Notes: a model not told the origin generated them from the sequence alone. DNA of 64,000 nt from Thermoproteota archaeon (GCA_029258915.1 JAPDJU010000005.1:62001-126000); one strand, 5' to 3'. Positions 41,830 through 51,850 are shown, counted from the stretch's first letter. Made by a program: numbers and translations.

Positions 41830-41945
41830 TAAAATAGGCTTACAGTGATCGTATTATGAGGTACTGTTGTTTATAAAGCAATCTATGAGCAAATATAAAA
41901 TATTAGAAGCTATAATAGCTCTAAAAGCTAAATGGTGCTGTAGTT

Positions 41946-43556
41946 ATGGGTAGAAATACAAGAGAAGCCTTTAGAAGCCTTAGTGCAGCAGAGTTCTTCT
42001 ATAGAAATAGGGAAATTGCCGGCTTCTCTAATCCGAGTAGAGCACTTTACCAAACTGTTAGGGAGTTAGTGGAAAACGCCTTAGATGCTTGCGATTCTCA
42101 CGAAATATTACCCTCATTATATATCGGAATTAAGCTTGTAGACCCTATAAAATCCTTCTATAAGGTTACAGTATCGGATAATGGGATAGGCGTTCCACCA
42201 TACTACGTACCTTACGCTTTTGGCCAAGTGCTCTTTGGCTCCAAATATAAGCTAAGACAAACTAGAGGAATGTTTGGTTTAGGAGCGAAAATGGCCATAT
42301 TGTATGGGCAGTTAACGACAGGTAAACCTGTTGAAGTAGAAACAACACCTTTGGGCAGCCGCTACAAATATTACTTTAAAATCATGGTGGATATTAAGAG
42401 AAATGAACCAATAATTATTGAGCAGAGGGTAAGAAAACTTAAAAAGAAAACTCATGGAACAACGGTTTCAGTAACTATAGAAGGTGATTGGTCTAGGGCT
42501 AAGAACAAGGTTTACGAATATATTAAAAGGACTGCCATAGCTACGCCTTACGCTAACATAACTTTCGTCCCTCCAGACAATAGTGAAGTTATAGTTTATA
42601 AACGGGTGATAGATAAAATTCCACCACCACCTAAAGAAGTAAAGCCCCATCCTCATGGTGTAGATATTGAAATGCTGAAAATGCTTATATCCTCATCTGA
42701 AGCAAGTACGTTGAAAGAATTTTTAGCAGAATCTTTCCAAAGCATAGGGCTTATAACAGCTGAAAGATTTCTCAGAGATATAGGATTCGACCCTAACATG
42801 TCACCTGAAAAACTTACAACGGAAGGAATTAAAGCGTTAGTTAGCGGCCTTAAAGAATATAAGGACTTTAAGCCTCCTAGAACCGATGCATTATCCCCGC
42901 TTGGAGAAGAACTTATAGTAGCAGGGCTTAGAAGCGTTCTTGAACCGGAATTCGTGGCAGCAACTACTAGGAGGCCTTCGGCTTATTCAGGCCACCCATT
43001 CATAATAGAAGTAGGCATAGCCTACGGAGGAAAAATACCCTCAAAAGATGAACCACAACTTTACCGTTTCGCAAACAAAATACCACTACTCTACGATGAA
43101 AAAGCCGATGTTTCATGGAAAATAGTTTCAAACGTAATAGACTGGAAAGCTTATGGTGTAGAATTCCCAGCCCCATTAGTAGTTCTTGCTCATATATGCA
43201 GCACCAAAGTACCGTATAAGGGGGTTGGTAAGGAAAGTATAGCTGAAGTTCCCGAAATAGAAAAAGAAATAAAGAATGCAATTAGAGAAGTAGCAAGAAA
43301 ACTGAGAACATACATATTAAAGAAGAGAAGGGAAGAAGAACTAAGAAAGAAAGCAATAACTTACATTAAATACATACCTGAAATAGCAAGCAGCTTAGCA
43401 GCACTTAGTAGACCGCCCACCGCTGAAATTAACGGCGGAGGATTAACAGCCAAAGAGATAGAAATAATGCTTCTACACTTAGTTAAGCATAAGCTCGAGA
43501 AAATAGGTATAATACTTGATATCGAAACTTTAAAAGGAAAGGTTAAAACTAGGTGA
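41946..43556 (+). CDS. top6B: DNA topoisomerase VI subunit B
   Basis: GHKL motifs ELVENALDACD, VSDNGIGVPP, RGMFGLGAKMAILYGQ. Confidence 0.97.
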   Translation: MGRNTREAFRSLSAAEFFYRNREIAGFSNPSRALYQTVRELVENALDACDSHEILPSLYIGIKLVDPIKSFYKVTVSDNGIGVPPYYVPYAFGQVLFGSKYKLRQTRGMFGLGAKMAILYGQLTTGKPVEVETTPLGSRYKYYFKIMVDIKRNEPIIIEQRVRKLKKKTHGTTVSVTIEGDWSRAKNKVYEYIKRTAIATPYANITFVPPDNSEVIVYKRVIDKIPPPPKEVKPHPHGVDIEMLKMLISSSEASTLKEFLAESFQSIGLITAERFLRDIGFDPNMSPEKLTTEGIKALVSGLKEYKDFKPPRTDALSPLGEELIVAGLRSVLEPEFVAATTRRPSAYSGHPFIIEVGIAYGGKIPSKDEPQLYRFANKIPLLYDEKADVSWKIVSNVIDWKAYGVEFPAPLVVLAHICSTKVPYKGVGKESIAEVPEIEKEIKNAIREVARKLRTYILKKRREEELRKKAITYIKYIPEIASSLAALSRPPTAEINGGGLTAKEIEIMLLHLVKHKLEKIGIILDIETLKGKVKTR

Positions 43557-43560
43557 AACT

Positions 43561-44736
43561 ATGAGCATGCTGCCCTATGACATAGATTATAAGCAGAGGT
43601 TAGAAGCGGCAAAAATCCTTCATGAAGCATTTATAAAACTCGTAGAACAAATAAAGAAAAAAGAAAATCCAACATTAGTTTTCCCTAAAAGAACACTAAG
43701 CAATACTATATATGATGAAGAAAGAAAACTACTGCTTCTTGGCCGTGAAACACAAAAAAGAAGATTCTTAGACGTAAATGAAGCAAGAAAATTTATGCAA
43801 ACACTACTTATGGCTAAAATAATTTATGATTCTCTAATAAGCAACGAATACCCTACAATTAGAGACCTGTATTATAGAGGAAAACATAGCATAATATACT
43901 ATGATCATAAAGGTAGGAGAAGAGAGGAAAACACATGGGATGAACAAAAAGAATCGGATGCAATAATTAGAGATATAGAAGTAATTACAGGTCTTCTAAG
44001 GGAAGACATGCTTATTCTTAGTAAAGAAAAGGGTAAGCTCGTTGGTAAAATAAAGCTGAAATCCGGAGGAGATATAATTGATGCTTCAAAAATGGGTCAT
44101 GGAGCTTACGCTTTAGAACCGACACCAGATTTAATAGAGATAATTGACGTAGATGCTGACTTCGTACTTGTTGTTGAAAAAGACGCTGTTTTCCAACAAT
44201 TACATAGATATAGATTTTGGGAAAAACATAAAGCCCTTCTAATAACAAGTGCAGGGCAACCTGATAGAGCAACGAGAAGATTTGTAAAAAGATTAAATGA
44301 AGAATGCGGGTTACCGGTATACATACTTACAGATGCTGATCCTTATGGATGGTACATATACTCTGTATTTAAAATAGGCTCAATAACACTATCCTACGAA
44401 AGCGAAAAACTGGCAACACCCAAAGCAAGGTTTCTTGGAGTAAGTATGACGGACATTTTCGGCGAACGCGATAAAAAAGGCAAGCTTATAAAACAACCCT
44501 ACTTAAGCAGTAAAGAGCGCAAGAACTTTATAATCAAAGCAACGCCAAGAGATATAAAAAGAGCTAAAGAACTTCTGAACTATAAGTGGTTCCGGACAAA
44601 GCAGTGGAAGAAAGAAATACTCACATTCATTAACAAGAAGGTAAAACTAGAAATTGAAGCATTAGCAAGTAAAAGCACAAAGTTTCTTGCAGATGAATAT
44701 ATTCCTGAAAAAATAGAGAACGGATGGATCGACTAA
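43561..44736 (+). CDS. top6A: DNA topoisomerase VI subunit A (Spo11-like)
   Basis: NEYPTIRDLYYRGKHS catalytic Tyr region; Toprim VVEKDAVFQQL ... LTDADPYGWYIY. Confidence 0.97.
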   Translation: MSMLPYDIDYKQRLEAAKILHEAFIKLVEQIKKKENPTLVFPKRTLSNTIYDEERKLLLLGRETQKRRFLDVNEARKFMQTLLMAKIIYDSLISNEYPTIRDLYYRGKHSIIYYDHKGRRREENTWDEQKESDAIIRDIEVITGLLREDMLILSKEKGKLVGKIKLKSGGDIIDASKMGHGAYALEPTPDLIEIIDVDADFVLVVEKDAVFQQLHRYRFWEKHKALLITSAGQPDRATRRFVKRLNEECGLPVYILTDADPYGWYIYSVFKIGSITLSYESEKLATPKARFLGVSMTDIFGERDKKGKLIKQPYLSSKERKNFIIKATPRDIKRAKELLNYKWFRTKQWKKEILTFINKKVKLEIEALASKSTKFLADEYIPEKIENGWID

Positions 44737-45287
44737 TATTTTAACTTTTTAATTTTCTCTATTTGATAAACAATAGCTCTTGCTATAGGGTAGTTAAAGA
44801 GGACAACGTGAGTAATATTGTAAATAGCTGTTACAAGTAATATGAAGAGTAAACCTACAGTATAATTTGAACTTATCGACAATATGAGATCTCTAAATAA
44901 TGTTATGAGAACAATAATGTTAACTACAGTCATTACCAGTGCTCTAAATAAAGATGAAAACATCACACAGAATATCTCCTTTCTCTTCATTTTAAAAGCA
45001 ACATGAAAACCAATAAGCATCGAAATTACTGCTGAAAATTTCATAAACGGACCTATAGGTATGAATTCTCCTCTAAACAATAAGAAAATAAAGTGAATTA
45101 CAGCAACTAAAACACTAACCCTAAAATTAAATGAAAAATACGCTATAAGAGAAGGTATTTCAGAAGGATCAAACACTAAATACGAAAAAGGGGGAGGCAT
45201 TCTAAGTAATGTACTAGCACCAGACAGAGTTAACAATGAAGCTAAAGCAGCTAAAACAGCAGCACCAGCTATATCCTTAGACCTCAT
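44733..45287 (-). CDS. ECF transporter S-component-like membrane protein
   Basis: Polytopic membrane protein with YLVFDPSEIPSLIAYFSFNFRVSVLVAVIHFI...IGPFMKFSAVISMLIG. Confidence 0.7.
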   Translation of the reverse strand: MRSKDIAGAAVLAALASLLTLSGASTLLRMPPPFSYLVFDPSEIPSLIAYFSFNFRVSVLVAVIHFIFLLFRGEFIPIGPFMKFSAVISMLIGFHVAFKMKRKEIFCVMFSSLFRALVMTVVNIIVLITLFRDLILSISSNYTVGLLFILLVTAIYNITHVVLFNYPIARAIVYQIEKIKKLKY

Positions 45288-45343
45288 GTTACCTTACCTC
45301 CGGGCTAAGAAGAATATACACAGTAATTAAATTTAAGAGTAGC

Positions 45344-45359
45344 TACTCAAAATTGAGTA
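45344..45359. promoter_or_regulatory. 16-bp perfect palindrome (TACTCAA-AA-TTGAGTA) in the divergent promoter
   Basis: Arms TACTCAA/TTGAGTA are exact reverse complements, just upstream of the TTTATAAAT box of deoC. Confidence 0.5.
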
Positions 45360-45389
45360 AGTCTAATTTATAAATAACATTAAGAATAT

Positions 45390-46142
45390 TTGAAAAATAT
45401 GGTGATAAAAATTCTTCCACTTAAACTACCTAGCAAGGAGCTTATAAGGAGGTTATCTGTTAAGGACTTAGCAAAAATAATTGACCATACGATACTGAAA
45501 CCTAATGTCACATTGGACGATGTATTTAAAGTATGTGAAGAAACTTTAAACTATGGTTTCGCTGTAGCTATGATACCGCCACTATACGTTAAAGATGCAT
45601 TAAAGAAGTATCCTGAGTGTAAGATAGCTACAATAATAGGTTTTCCTCTTGGTTACCAAAGTTTAAAGATCAAGCTGAAGGAAGCAGAAGAAGCATTAAA
45701 CAATGGTGCTTCTGAAATAGATATGGTAATGAATATCTCAATGTTTAAAACAGGTAATAAAGAATATGTTTTAAACGAAATAAGTGAAATTGTAGACTTA
45801 GCCAAGAGTGTAGGTAACATTATTGTTAAAGTCATTATAGAAACAGGTTATCTAAGCGATAATGAAATCATAGAAGCTTCAAAAATAGTTAAAGAGGCAG
45901 GAGCAGATTATGTAAAATCATGTACAGGATTCGGTCCTAGAGGAGTAACACTACATGACGTTTATTTAATGTATAATGCTGTTGAAGGTAAAATAGGCGT
46001 TAAAGCCGCTGGAGGTATAAGACATGCAGAAGATACTTTAGCTTTGATTTCTGCTGGAGCTTCAAGAATAGGTACAAGCAGTGGGGTACGTATTATTGAA
46101 GAATATAAAAAACTTAGGTTTAAGTATGGATTTTTAGACTAA
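45390..46142 (+). CDS. deoC: deoxyribose-phosphate aldolase (possible ATG start at 45399)
   Basis: KIIDHTILKPNVTLDDV, EIDMVMNISMFK, VIIETGYLSDNEI, KSCTGFGPRGVT, KAAGGIRHAEDTL. Confidence 0.95.
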   Translation: MKNMVIKILPLKLPSKELIRRLSVKDLAKIIDHTILKPNVTLDDVFKVCEETLNYGFAVAMIPPLYVKDALKKYPECKIATIIGFPLGYQSLKIKLKEAEEALNNGASEIDMVMNISMFKTGNKEYVLNEISEIVDLAKSVGNIIVKVIIETGYLSDNEIIEASKIVKEAGADYVKSCTGFGPRGVTLHDVYLMYNAVEGKIGVKAAGGIRHAEDTLALISAGASRIGTSSGVRIIEEYKKLRFKYGFLD

Positions 46143-46144
46143 CC

Positions 46145-46951
46145 CTAATATCTTAGCTTAGGATGAGGTGGTAACGCTCTCTTATGTTCAGTAACTTTTA
46201 TTCTATTTAAAATACTCTCAATATCTTCTACGTTTAAACCTACTTTTTCAGCTATTTCATTTATAGATAGCTTCTTATCAAAATATCCGTAAAGTACCTG
46301 GTCTATTATTTCATAACTAAAACCTAGCTCTTCTATAGCTAAATGGTCTTTCCATAAACCTGGCGAAGAAGGTTTTTCACATATTCTCTTCGGCAAACCT
46401 AGATAGCATGCAAGTTTTCTTACCTGTGTTTTGTACAGATCAAGGATTGGGAAGAAGTCTGCTGCACCATCACCATGCTTCGTAAAATATCCTAGCAAGT
46501 ATTCGCTTCTATCACTTGTACCAGCTACTAGTCTTTTTAAAGCATTAGCATGATGATATAGAATGATCATTCTTATTCTAGCAATAATATTACCTTTAAC
46601 TACTTTGTCAGTATATCCTATAAGCCATGGAGAACTATTAATTACTACGTCAACACATTTGTCGATATTTATCATCTTATATTCTATGTTTAACATTTTA
46701 GCTACACTAATAGCATCCTCAACATCAACCCTAGATGTTCCACTATGAGGCATTATAAGGGCCAACACATTCTCTCTGCCAAGGCTTTTAACAAGTAAAG
46801 TAGCGGTTACTGACGAGTCAACTCCACCACTTAGTCCTAAAACAACACCTTCAACATTGGAGGAGTATGCGTAATCTCTAATGAAATCTACTATTTTTCT
46901 TTCAACCTTACTATAGCTTACAGTACTGGTTAGCTCATCTAGTAGGCTCAA
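46145..46951 (-). CDS. nadE: NAD(+) synthase (NH3-dependent type)
   Basis: VLGLSGGVDSSVTATLLVKSLG, ARIRMIILYHHANAL, AGTSDRSEYLLGYFTKHGDGAADFFPILDLYKTQV. Confidence 0.96.
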   Translation of the reverse strand: MSLLDELTSTVSYSKVERKIVDFIRDYAYSSNVEGVVLGLSGGVDSSVTATLLVKSLGRENVLALIMPHSGTSRVDVEDAISVAKMLNIEYKMINIDKCVDVVINSSPWLIGYTDKVVKGNIIARIRMIILYHHANALKRLVAGTSDRSEYLLGYFTKHGDGAADFFPILDLYKTQVRKLACYLGLPKRICEKPSSPGLWKDHLAIEELGFSYEIIDQVLYGYFDKKLSINEIAEKVGLNVEDIESILNRIKVTEHKRALPPHPKLRY

Positions 46952-46982
46952 ATAATCACCAAGCTACTATTTGAGAGGGCAT

Positions 46983-47828
46983 CTATTTAGAACTTCTCAG
47001 CGTTCCTAACTTCTTCATGGGGACTAGCGTATATAGGAAGCATATTAAGGTTAAAATATAGTATGCAATAATTCTCCACAATACAACACCTGCACCCGGC
47101 TTAACTATAGACATCCCTATTTCCATACCTAAAGCACCAGCAGGTAACGGTATAATACCTAAAGATAGTGCGTAAAGATATGCTACCAATGCTTCAAAAG
47201 GCTTAAGAGGAATACCTACAGCCAAATACGCTAAATATATGGAGAATGAAACAAGCAATATCCTAAGCAATGTTAGCGCTACAGATGCTGCGAGTTTAAA
47301 ATTATCAACCTTAAAATCAAGATCAGCTAACGATGGCTGCATATACTTAATAATACCAGTTCTTTTCAAGAAACCTTCCACTATAGAATACACTTTTCTC
47401 CGTTTCAGAAAAACAGTAAGCCAAACCAATATGTTAAAAGAAGAAAAAAATATTGGAACAGCAGAGAGCATATTTTCCCTAAAAACAATGAAGAATATGG
47501 CTGAAACTATAGCTAAAATGTTAGGTATGAAAACATCAAGCAGTATTTCAAAGAGAACAATATTCGTTGATATTTTACTATTTCTAGTGACCATCGAAAT
47601 AGCGAAGAACCTAATAATCTCGCCACCACTATGTGTAGGAGAAATATTTGATAAAAACTGGGAAGAAAACCATATAGCTAAGCTGTTTTTAAATCCTAAG
47701 TTCTCTTTAAGAACAATTAACCTTAAAGATGCTATAATAAGAGAAGCTATCATAGCTAATAATGATAGCAACACAAGACTAGGATTAGCTTTTAACAGTA
47801 TTTTAAGGTCCACATTAAGGATAAACAC
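46983..47828 (-). CDS. UPF0104/lysylphosphatidylglycerol synthase TM-region-like membrane protein; probable N-terminal extension to 47909
   Basis: Polytopic; IWFSSQFLSNISPTHSGGEIIRFFAIS and LGIIPLPAGALGMEIGMSI match the family pattern. Confidence 0.8.
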   Translation of the reverse strand: MFILNVDLKILLKANPSLVLLSLLAMIASLIIASLRLIVLKENLGFKNSLAIWFSSQFLSNISPTHSGGEIIRFFAISMVTRNSKISTNIVLFEILLDVFIPNILAIVSAIFFIVFRENMLSAVPIFFSSFNILVWLTVFLKRRKVYSIVEGFLKRTGIIKYMQPSLADLDFKVDNFKLAASVALTLLRILLVSFSIYLAYLAVGIPLKPFEALVAYLYALSLGIIPLPAGALGMEIGMSIVKPGAGVVLWRIIAYYILTLICFLYTLVPMKKLGTLRSSK

Positions 47829-47908
47829 GTAGAAAATAAGAACAGCTGTAACAATGAGTGATGCTAAGATAGAATTTTTTAAACTATAAAATTTCTGTAG
47901 TTCACGAA

Positions 47909-48352
47909 TTATTTTTCACCTTTAAGTTTAGCTAAAACTCTAATATCGGTTATTGTTGTTTCCGGATATTGTCCTCTCTCGTCTTTCTCATATTTTTTAA
48001 CCATATCCCAAATGGTAAGTAATGCCGCCATGACACCTGTAAGGGCTTCCATTTCAACACCAGTTTTAGCTGTTGTCCGCACTTTTACAGTTACTTTAAC
48101 ATAGCTATCATATATGTTAAAATCTACATCCACATGAGTTATCGGTATCAGATGACATAAAGGTATTATTTCCGAGGTCTTTTTTACAGCCAGTATAGCG
48201 GCTATGGTTGATGATGAAAAAACATCTCCCTTCTCTACTTTACCTTCTCTAATAAGCTCGATAGTCTTTTTTCTTAGAAATATTTTACCCGAAGCTATGG
48301 CTTCTCTAAAAACTTCAGGTTTTAAAGATACATCTACCATTTTAACTTTCAT
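47909..48352 (-). CDS. moaC: cyclic pyranopterin monophosphate synthase
   Basis: MVDVSLKPEVFREAIASGKIFLRKKTIELI...IPLCHLIPITHVDVDF...VEMEALTGVMAALLTIWDMVKKYEKD. Confidence 0.96.
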   Translation of the reverse strand: MKVKMVDVSLKPEVFREAIASGKIFLRKKTIELIREGKVEKGDVFSSSTIAAILAVKKTSEIIPLCHLIPITHVDVDFNIYDSYVKVTVKVRTTAKTGVEMEALTGVMAALLTIWDMVKKYEKDERGQYPETTITDIRVLAKLKGEK

Positions 48353-49341
48353 TGTTCTATCCTCTCTTGAGCTTTAAAACCTATTATGCTTACTTGCTTC
48401 TCACTTTTATAGTATGGCTCACGCATATTGTTGGCTTTAACTATCATTTCCTTTATCTTTTCGACTTTACGTTCTTCAGAGTAACTGTTATTTTTCAAAA
48501 TACTTTCCAACCCTATACTAGGTTTAACAAATAAACATGTTTTAATAAACCCGTTAGCTGTTATTCTTAGCCTAGTGCAGTGCATGCAAAAGTCAGGGTT
48601 ACATACTGGTCTAACAAACTCGATAACTGCATTGTCTACATAGTATTGTGGTCTATTATGCATAAGCTTCCTGTAAACAACTTTTACTGCTCTTTCTTTA
48701 ACCTTCTTTTCAAAGGGTGAAAGGTCTGTATGAAGTTTTTCAAAGTTCCTATATCCAAGTCCTTCAGGCTGTAGTTCTATTACTTGAAGAATAACATTTA
48801 GTTTTCTAGCTAGTTCTATAAATTCTTCAAACTCGTCTTCATTAAACCCTTTTAGTAGAAGATAGTTTATTTTAATAACGTCGTAACCTACATTTACTGC
48901 TTCCTCTAAACCATTTAAAGCCTGGTTTAAACCGTCAACACCTGTTATTTTCCTATAGGTCTCTCTCCTTAAACTTGGAATGCTTATATTGATTCTTCTT
49001 AAACCTGCTTCTTTAAGTTCATAAGCATATTTTGCCATGTAATATCCATTAGTTGTCATTGCTAAGTCTAAGGGCTTCAACTTGTTAAGTAAGCTCACTA
49101 TTTCAACTATATCGTTTCTTAGTAGAGGTTCTCCACCTGTAAGCTTAAACTTTCTAATACCTAAATCAGAAGCAGCTTTAGCTATAAGATATATTTCATA
49201 AGGGCTCAGCTCTTCAGAAGAATTCCTTATGAAAGAAAATTCTCCCTCCCTATGACAATATATGCAATTATAATTACACCTATTGGTAACAGAAAGTCTT
49301 AAGTGAAGCAAAGGCCTTCCAAACCTATCTACTAACATCAC
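48349..49341 (-). CDS. moaA: GTP 3',8-cyclase (radical SAM)
   Basis: LSVTNRCNYNCIYCHREGE, KLTGGEPLLRNDIVEIV, C-terminal CNPDFCMHCTRLRITANGFIKTCLF. Confidence 0.96.
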   Translation of the reverse strand: MMLVDRFGRPLLHLRLSVTNRCNYNCIYCHREGEFSFIRNSSEELSPYEIYLIAKAASDLGIRKFKLTGGEPLLRNDIVEIVSLLNKLKPLDLAMTTNGYYMAKYAYELKEAGLRRINISIPSLRRETYRKITGVDGLNQALNGLEEAVNVGYDVIKINYLLLKGFNEDEFEEFIELARKLNVILQVIELQPEGLGYRNFEKLHTDLSPFEKKVKERAVKVVYRKLMHNRPQYYVDNAVIEFVRPVCNPDFCMHCTRLRITANGFIKTCLFVKPSIGLESILKNNSYSEERKVEKIKEMIVKANNMREPYYKSEKQVSIIGFKAQERIEQ

Positions 49342-49449
49342 TAAAAACCCGTCACACTACATTCTCATATAAGCCTAGAGCTAAATATCCTTAACTCCCA
49401 AAATATACTGGAGACAAACATACCGAAGCCTGTAAACAGGTGAAAGCAA

Positions 49450-49830
49450 ATGCCTGAAATAGTTAAAGTAACATCAATAGACCCTAAAGAACTAGCTAGG
49501 CTAGCTAAAGAATTCGAAGAAAAACTAAGAATCCTAGAAAAAGAACTAAACAACTACCTTTCAAAATACGGATTCGAAATAAGCTACCACTACGAACTAA
49601 ACATAGTCAAAATCTCAAACAAAGACGTAGAAAAAATCCAAAAACTCACCAAACGCAAGCCAATCCTAATATTCCCAGTTATCAAAACAAAACCGAAAAA
49701 AGAAATATTCGACGCCTTCATCCTAGAAAACGGAAGCATATTACTAAGAAACACCATAATAGAGAAAAGCAAACTAAAAGAACAATATTATATACTATCA
49801 AGAAAAGGCCTTCAAGAATATGAGAGTTAA
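49450..49830 (+). CDS. hypothetical protein (126 aa, coiled N-terminus)
   Basis: Clean ORF, no overlapping stronger candidate; upstream AGGTGAAAGCAA ribosome-binding context. Confidence 0.7.
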   Translation: MPEIVKVTSIDPKELARLAKEFEEKLRILEKELNNYLSKYGFEISYHYELNIVKISNKDVEKIQKLTKRKPILIFPVIKTKPKKEIFDAFILENGSILLRNTIIEKSKLKEQYYILSRKGLQEYES

Positions 49831-49886
49831 ACATGTAAAATAATAATATTGAAAAATAAAAATATAAGAGTTAAATTGCTATGCTT

Positions 49887-50027
49887 CTACCAACCGTCAG
49901 ATTCTAAGGGATCTCCTTTCATTATGCCTACAAGAAGGGCAGCTGCAAGTATAGATAGCCTTAATGCTAACATGGTCTTTGTGGGGTCTTTGTATAGGAT
50001 CTCAATAATTTTTGACATTTTTTCCAT
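49887..50027 (-). CDS. 46-aa single-TM small protein candidate, absent from the ORF track
   Basis: Read by eye: MEKMSKIIEILYKDPTKTMLALRLSILAAALLVGIMKGDPLESDGW*; favoured over the shadow ORF 49849-50088. Confidence 0.45.
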   Translation of the reverse strand: MEKMSKIIEILYKDPTKTMLALRLSILAAALLVGIMKGDPLESDGW

Positions 50028-50190
50028 TGTTATCAACCACGTAAAATTTAGCATATGTACCAATAGAGTTTTTTATTATGGCAGGTGACAAACTATTGAA
50101 AATTTTAAATAAATACAACGGTAAAATTTATTTTAGAGCTAAGCATCAGGCATCGGTATTATAGGCATTTATTGCAATAGGGTTTATATA

Positions 50191-51426
50191 TTGAAGAAAA
50201 TGTTAACTCCAAAGGAAGTAGCATTAAGCATGGGGGTCTCCTACTGGACAGTGTTGAGAATGATCAAAAAAGGTGAAATAAAAGCACTAAGAACCCCAGG
50301 AGGCCATTATAGAATACCTATATACTCCTTAGAACACCATACTGCCATAACCCTTCAAAGCAAGGTCCATAGAGAGAAGCAAGCAATAGAAAGAAATATT
50401 GAAGCATTTAAGAGGTATTTTACACCAGATCTAGCTAAAATATTAGAGGTAATACAGTCCTATCAAGGATTACCAACGATATCAGACTTAGCTAGAGCAT
50501 TGAACTTGCATGTCTCTTCTATTTGGTATAAAATTAGAAGACTTAGAACTGGCGGCTTTGCCTTCGGTGCGGATATTGATCATTATAAACTCGGCCTTAC
50601 TGTGCTTCTGGTTTTCTTAAATAGAATAATAAGTATAAACGATATTCCAAGTGTTTTCTTAAGATACTATGCGCCTATAGTGCCTAAAGGATTATTTTTG
50701 GTTTATTACTTACCCTTAACATATAACATCGAAGACATCTTAAAGTTACTCCCTGAACAACATCTTGAACAATGCTGGATAATTGAAGGAACATATAGTT
50801 CAAAACCTAAATACACATTATATTATAATTTTAAAGAAAAAAGAGTACTATTTGACTGGTCATTAATGGAAAAAAGATATTATGAAAAATTAGGTAAAGT
50901 TATTTTTACAGAGCCTGAGAAGCCATCAAGAATAGATTTAATAGATTTATTAATTGCCAAGGAGCTTGAAAAAAATCCATTTATTAGTTTAAGAAATATT
51001 CAATTAAAAATTAAAATGCATGGTATTAACATTAGATATAGCAGAGTTCTTAGACATTTTAAAAATCATTTACTAGGTAGAGGTGTAATTAGGGGTATAA
51101 GACTTAGGTTGGTACCCTTACCTTCAGAATATAACACACTATTTATAGCTAGAGTGCATGGTAATAGCTCTTCATTATATGCTTTGATTTCTTCTCTCCT
51201 TGAACACCCAGCGTTCACTACTGCTAGTATATCATTCAAAACGAATCAAGTCTTTATCGGTGGTGTGGTTCCATTTACGGAGATAATTACATTAACTACT
51301 TTCATTGAGTCTCTAAAGGGTATAAAGGAGGTTGAGGTGAAGCTCTTAGACAGAGAGAGAAGAATGGCTTTTACTATACCTTATGCGCGTGAATTCTATC
51401 ATGGAAGATGGGTTTTGCGTTTTTAA
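50191..51426 (+). CDS. DNA-binding regulator: excisionase/MerR-like HTH fused to a second HTH and a C-terminal domain
   Basis: MLTPKEVALSMGVSYWTVLRMIKKGEIKALRTPGGHYRIP excisionase-type HTH; GLPTISDLARALNLHVSSIWYKIRRLRTGGFAFG second HTH. Confidence 0.75.
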   Translation: MKKMLTPKEVALSMGVSYWTVLRMIKKGEIKALRTPGGHYRIPIYSLEHHTAITLQSKVHREKQAIERNIEAFKRYFTPDLAKILEVIQSYQGLPTISDLARALNLHVSSIWYKIRRLRTGGFAFGADIDHYKLGLTVLLVFLNRIISINDIPSVFLRYYAPIVPKGLFLVYYLPLTYNIEDILKLLPEQHLEQCWIIEGTYSSKPKYTLYYNFKEKRVLFDWSLMEKRYYEKLGKVIFTEPEKPSRIDLIDLLIAKELEKNPFISLRNIQLKIKMHGINIRYSRVLRHFKNHLLGRGVIRGIRLRLVPLPSEYNTLFIARVHGNSSSLYALISSLLEHPAFTTASISFKTNQVFIGGVVPFTEIITLTTFIESLKGIKEVEVKLLDRERRMAFTIPYAREFYHGRWVLRF

Positions 51427-51508
51427 GTAAATTTTTCAGTGCAAATGTTGGCAAATATAAAATAACTTTCTAATATGACTTTAACTTTCTTTATCTCAGT
51501 GAAAGAAT

Positions 51509-51850
51509 ATGGAGGCTTTGTGTTACTTTAATGTGCAGAAGGGGTTGAAGATATATTCGGCATTGCGGGAGCTTCTTGAGGAAATAGATTTAGATGATAA
51601 TATAATTGCTGCGTTAGATAATGCTTTCTTCTATCTGTTTAATGGAAATTTAGATTTTGAATCTAAAAGGTTTATTTTGAGATTTATATTCTATGTTTTT
51701 TCAAAGTATTGTAATGATCCTCTACTGACTCATCAAACAGTAGAAGAGGAAGTGTTGTTTGAAAAAATAATTAAGGAACCTAATTCCATCCATGGTTTAA
51801 TGGCTAGCAAAAGGAATAGTTCAGCTAAAAGATCCTTATCATACATATAA
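51509..51850 (+). CDS. hypothetical protein
   Basis: 113-aa ORF downstream of the regulator, helical composition, no recognised family. Confidence 0.5.
   Translation: MEALCYFNVQKGLKIYSALRELLEEIDLDDNIIAALDNAFFYLFNGNLDFESKRFILRFIFYVFSKYCNDPLLTHQTVEEEVLFEKIIKEPNSIHGLMASKRNSSAKRSLSYI

Noticed and set aside
47239-47832. 197-aa + strand ORF
   Set aside because: Opposite the UPF0104-like membrane gene, which has clear hydrophobic helices and family motifs.
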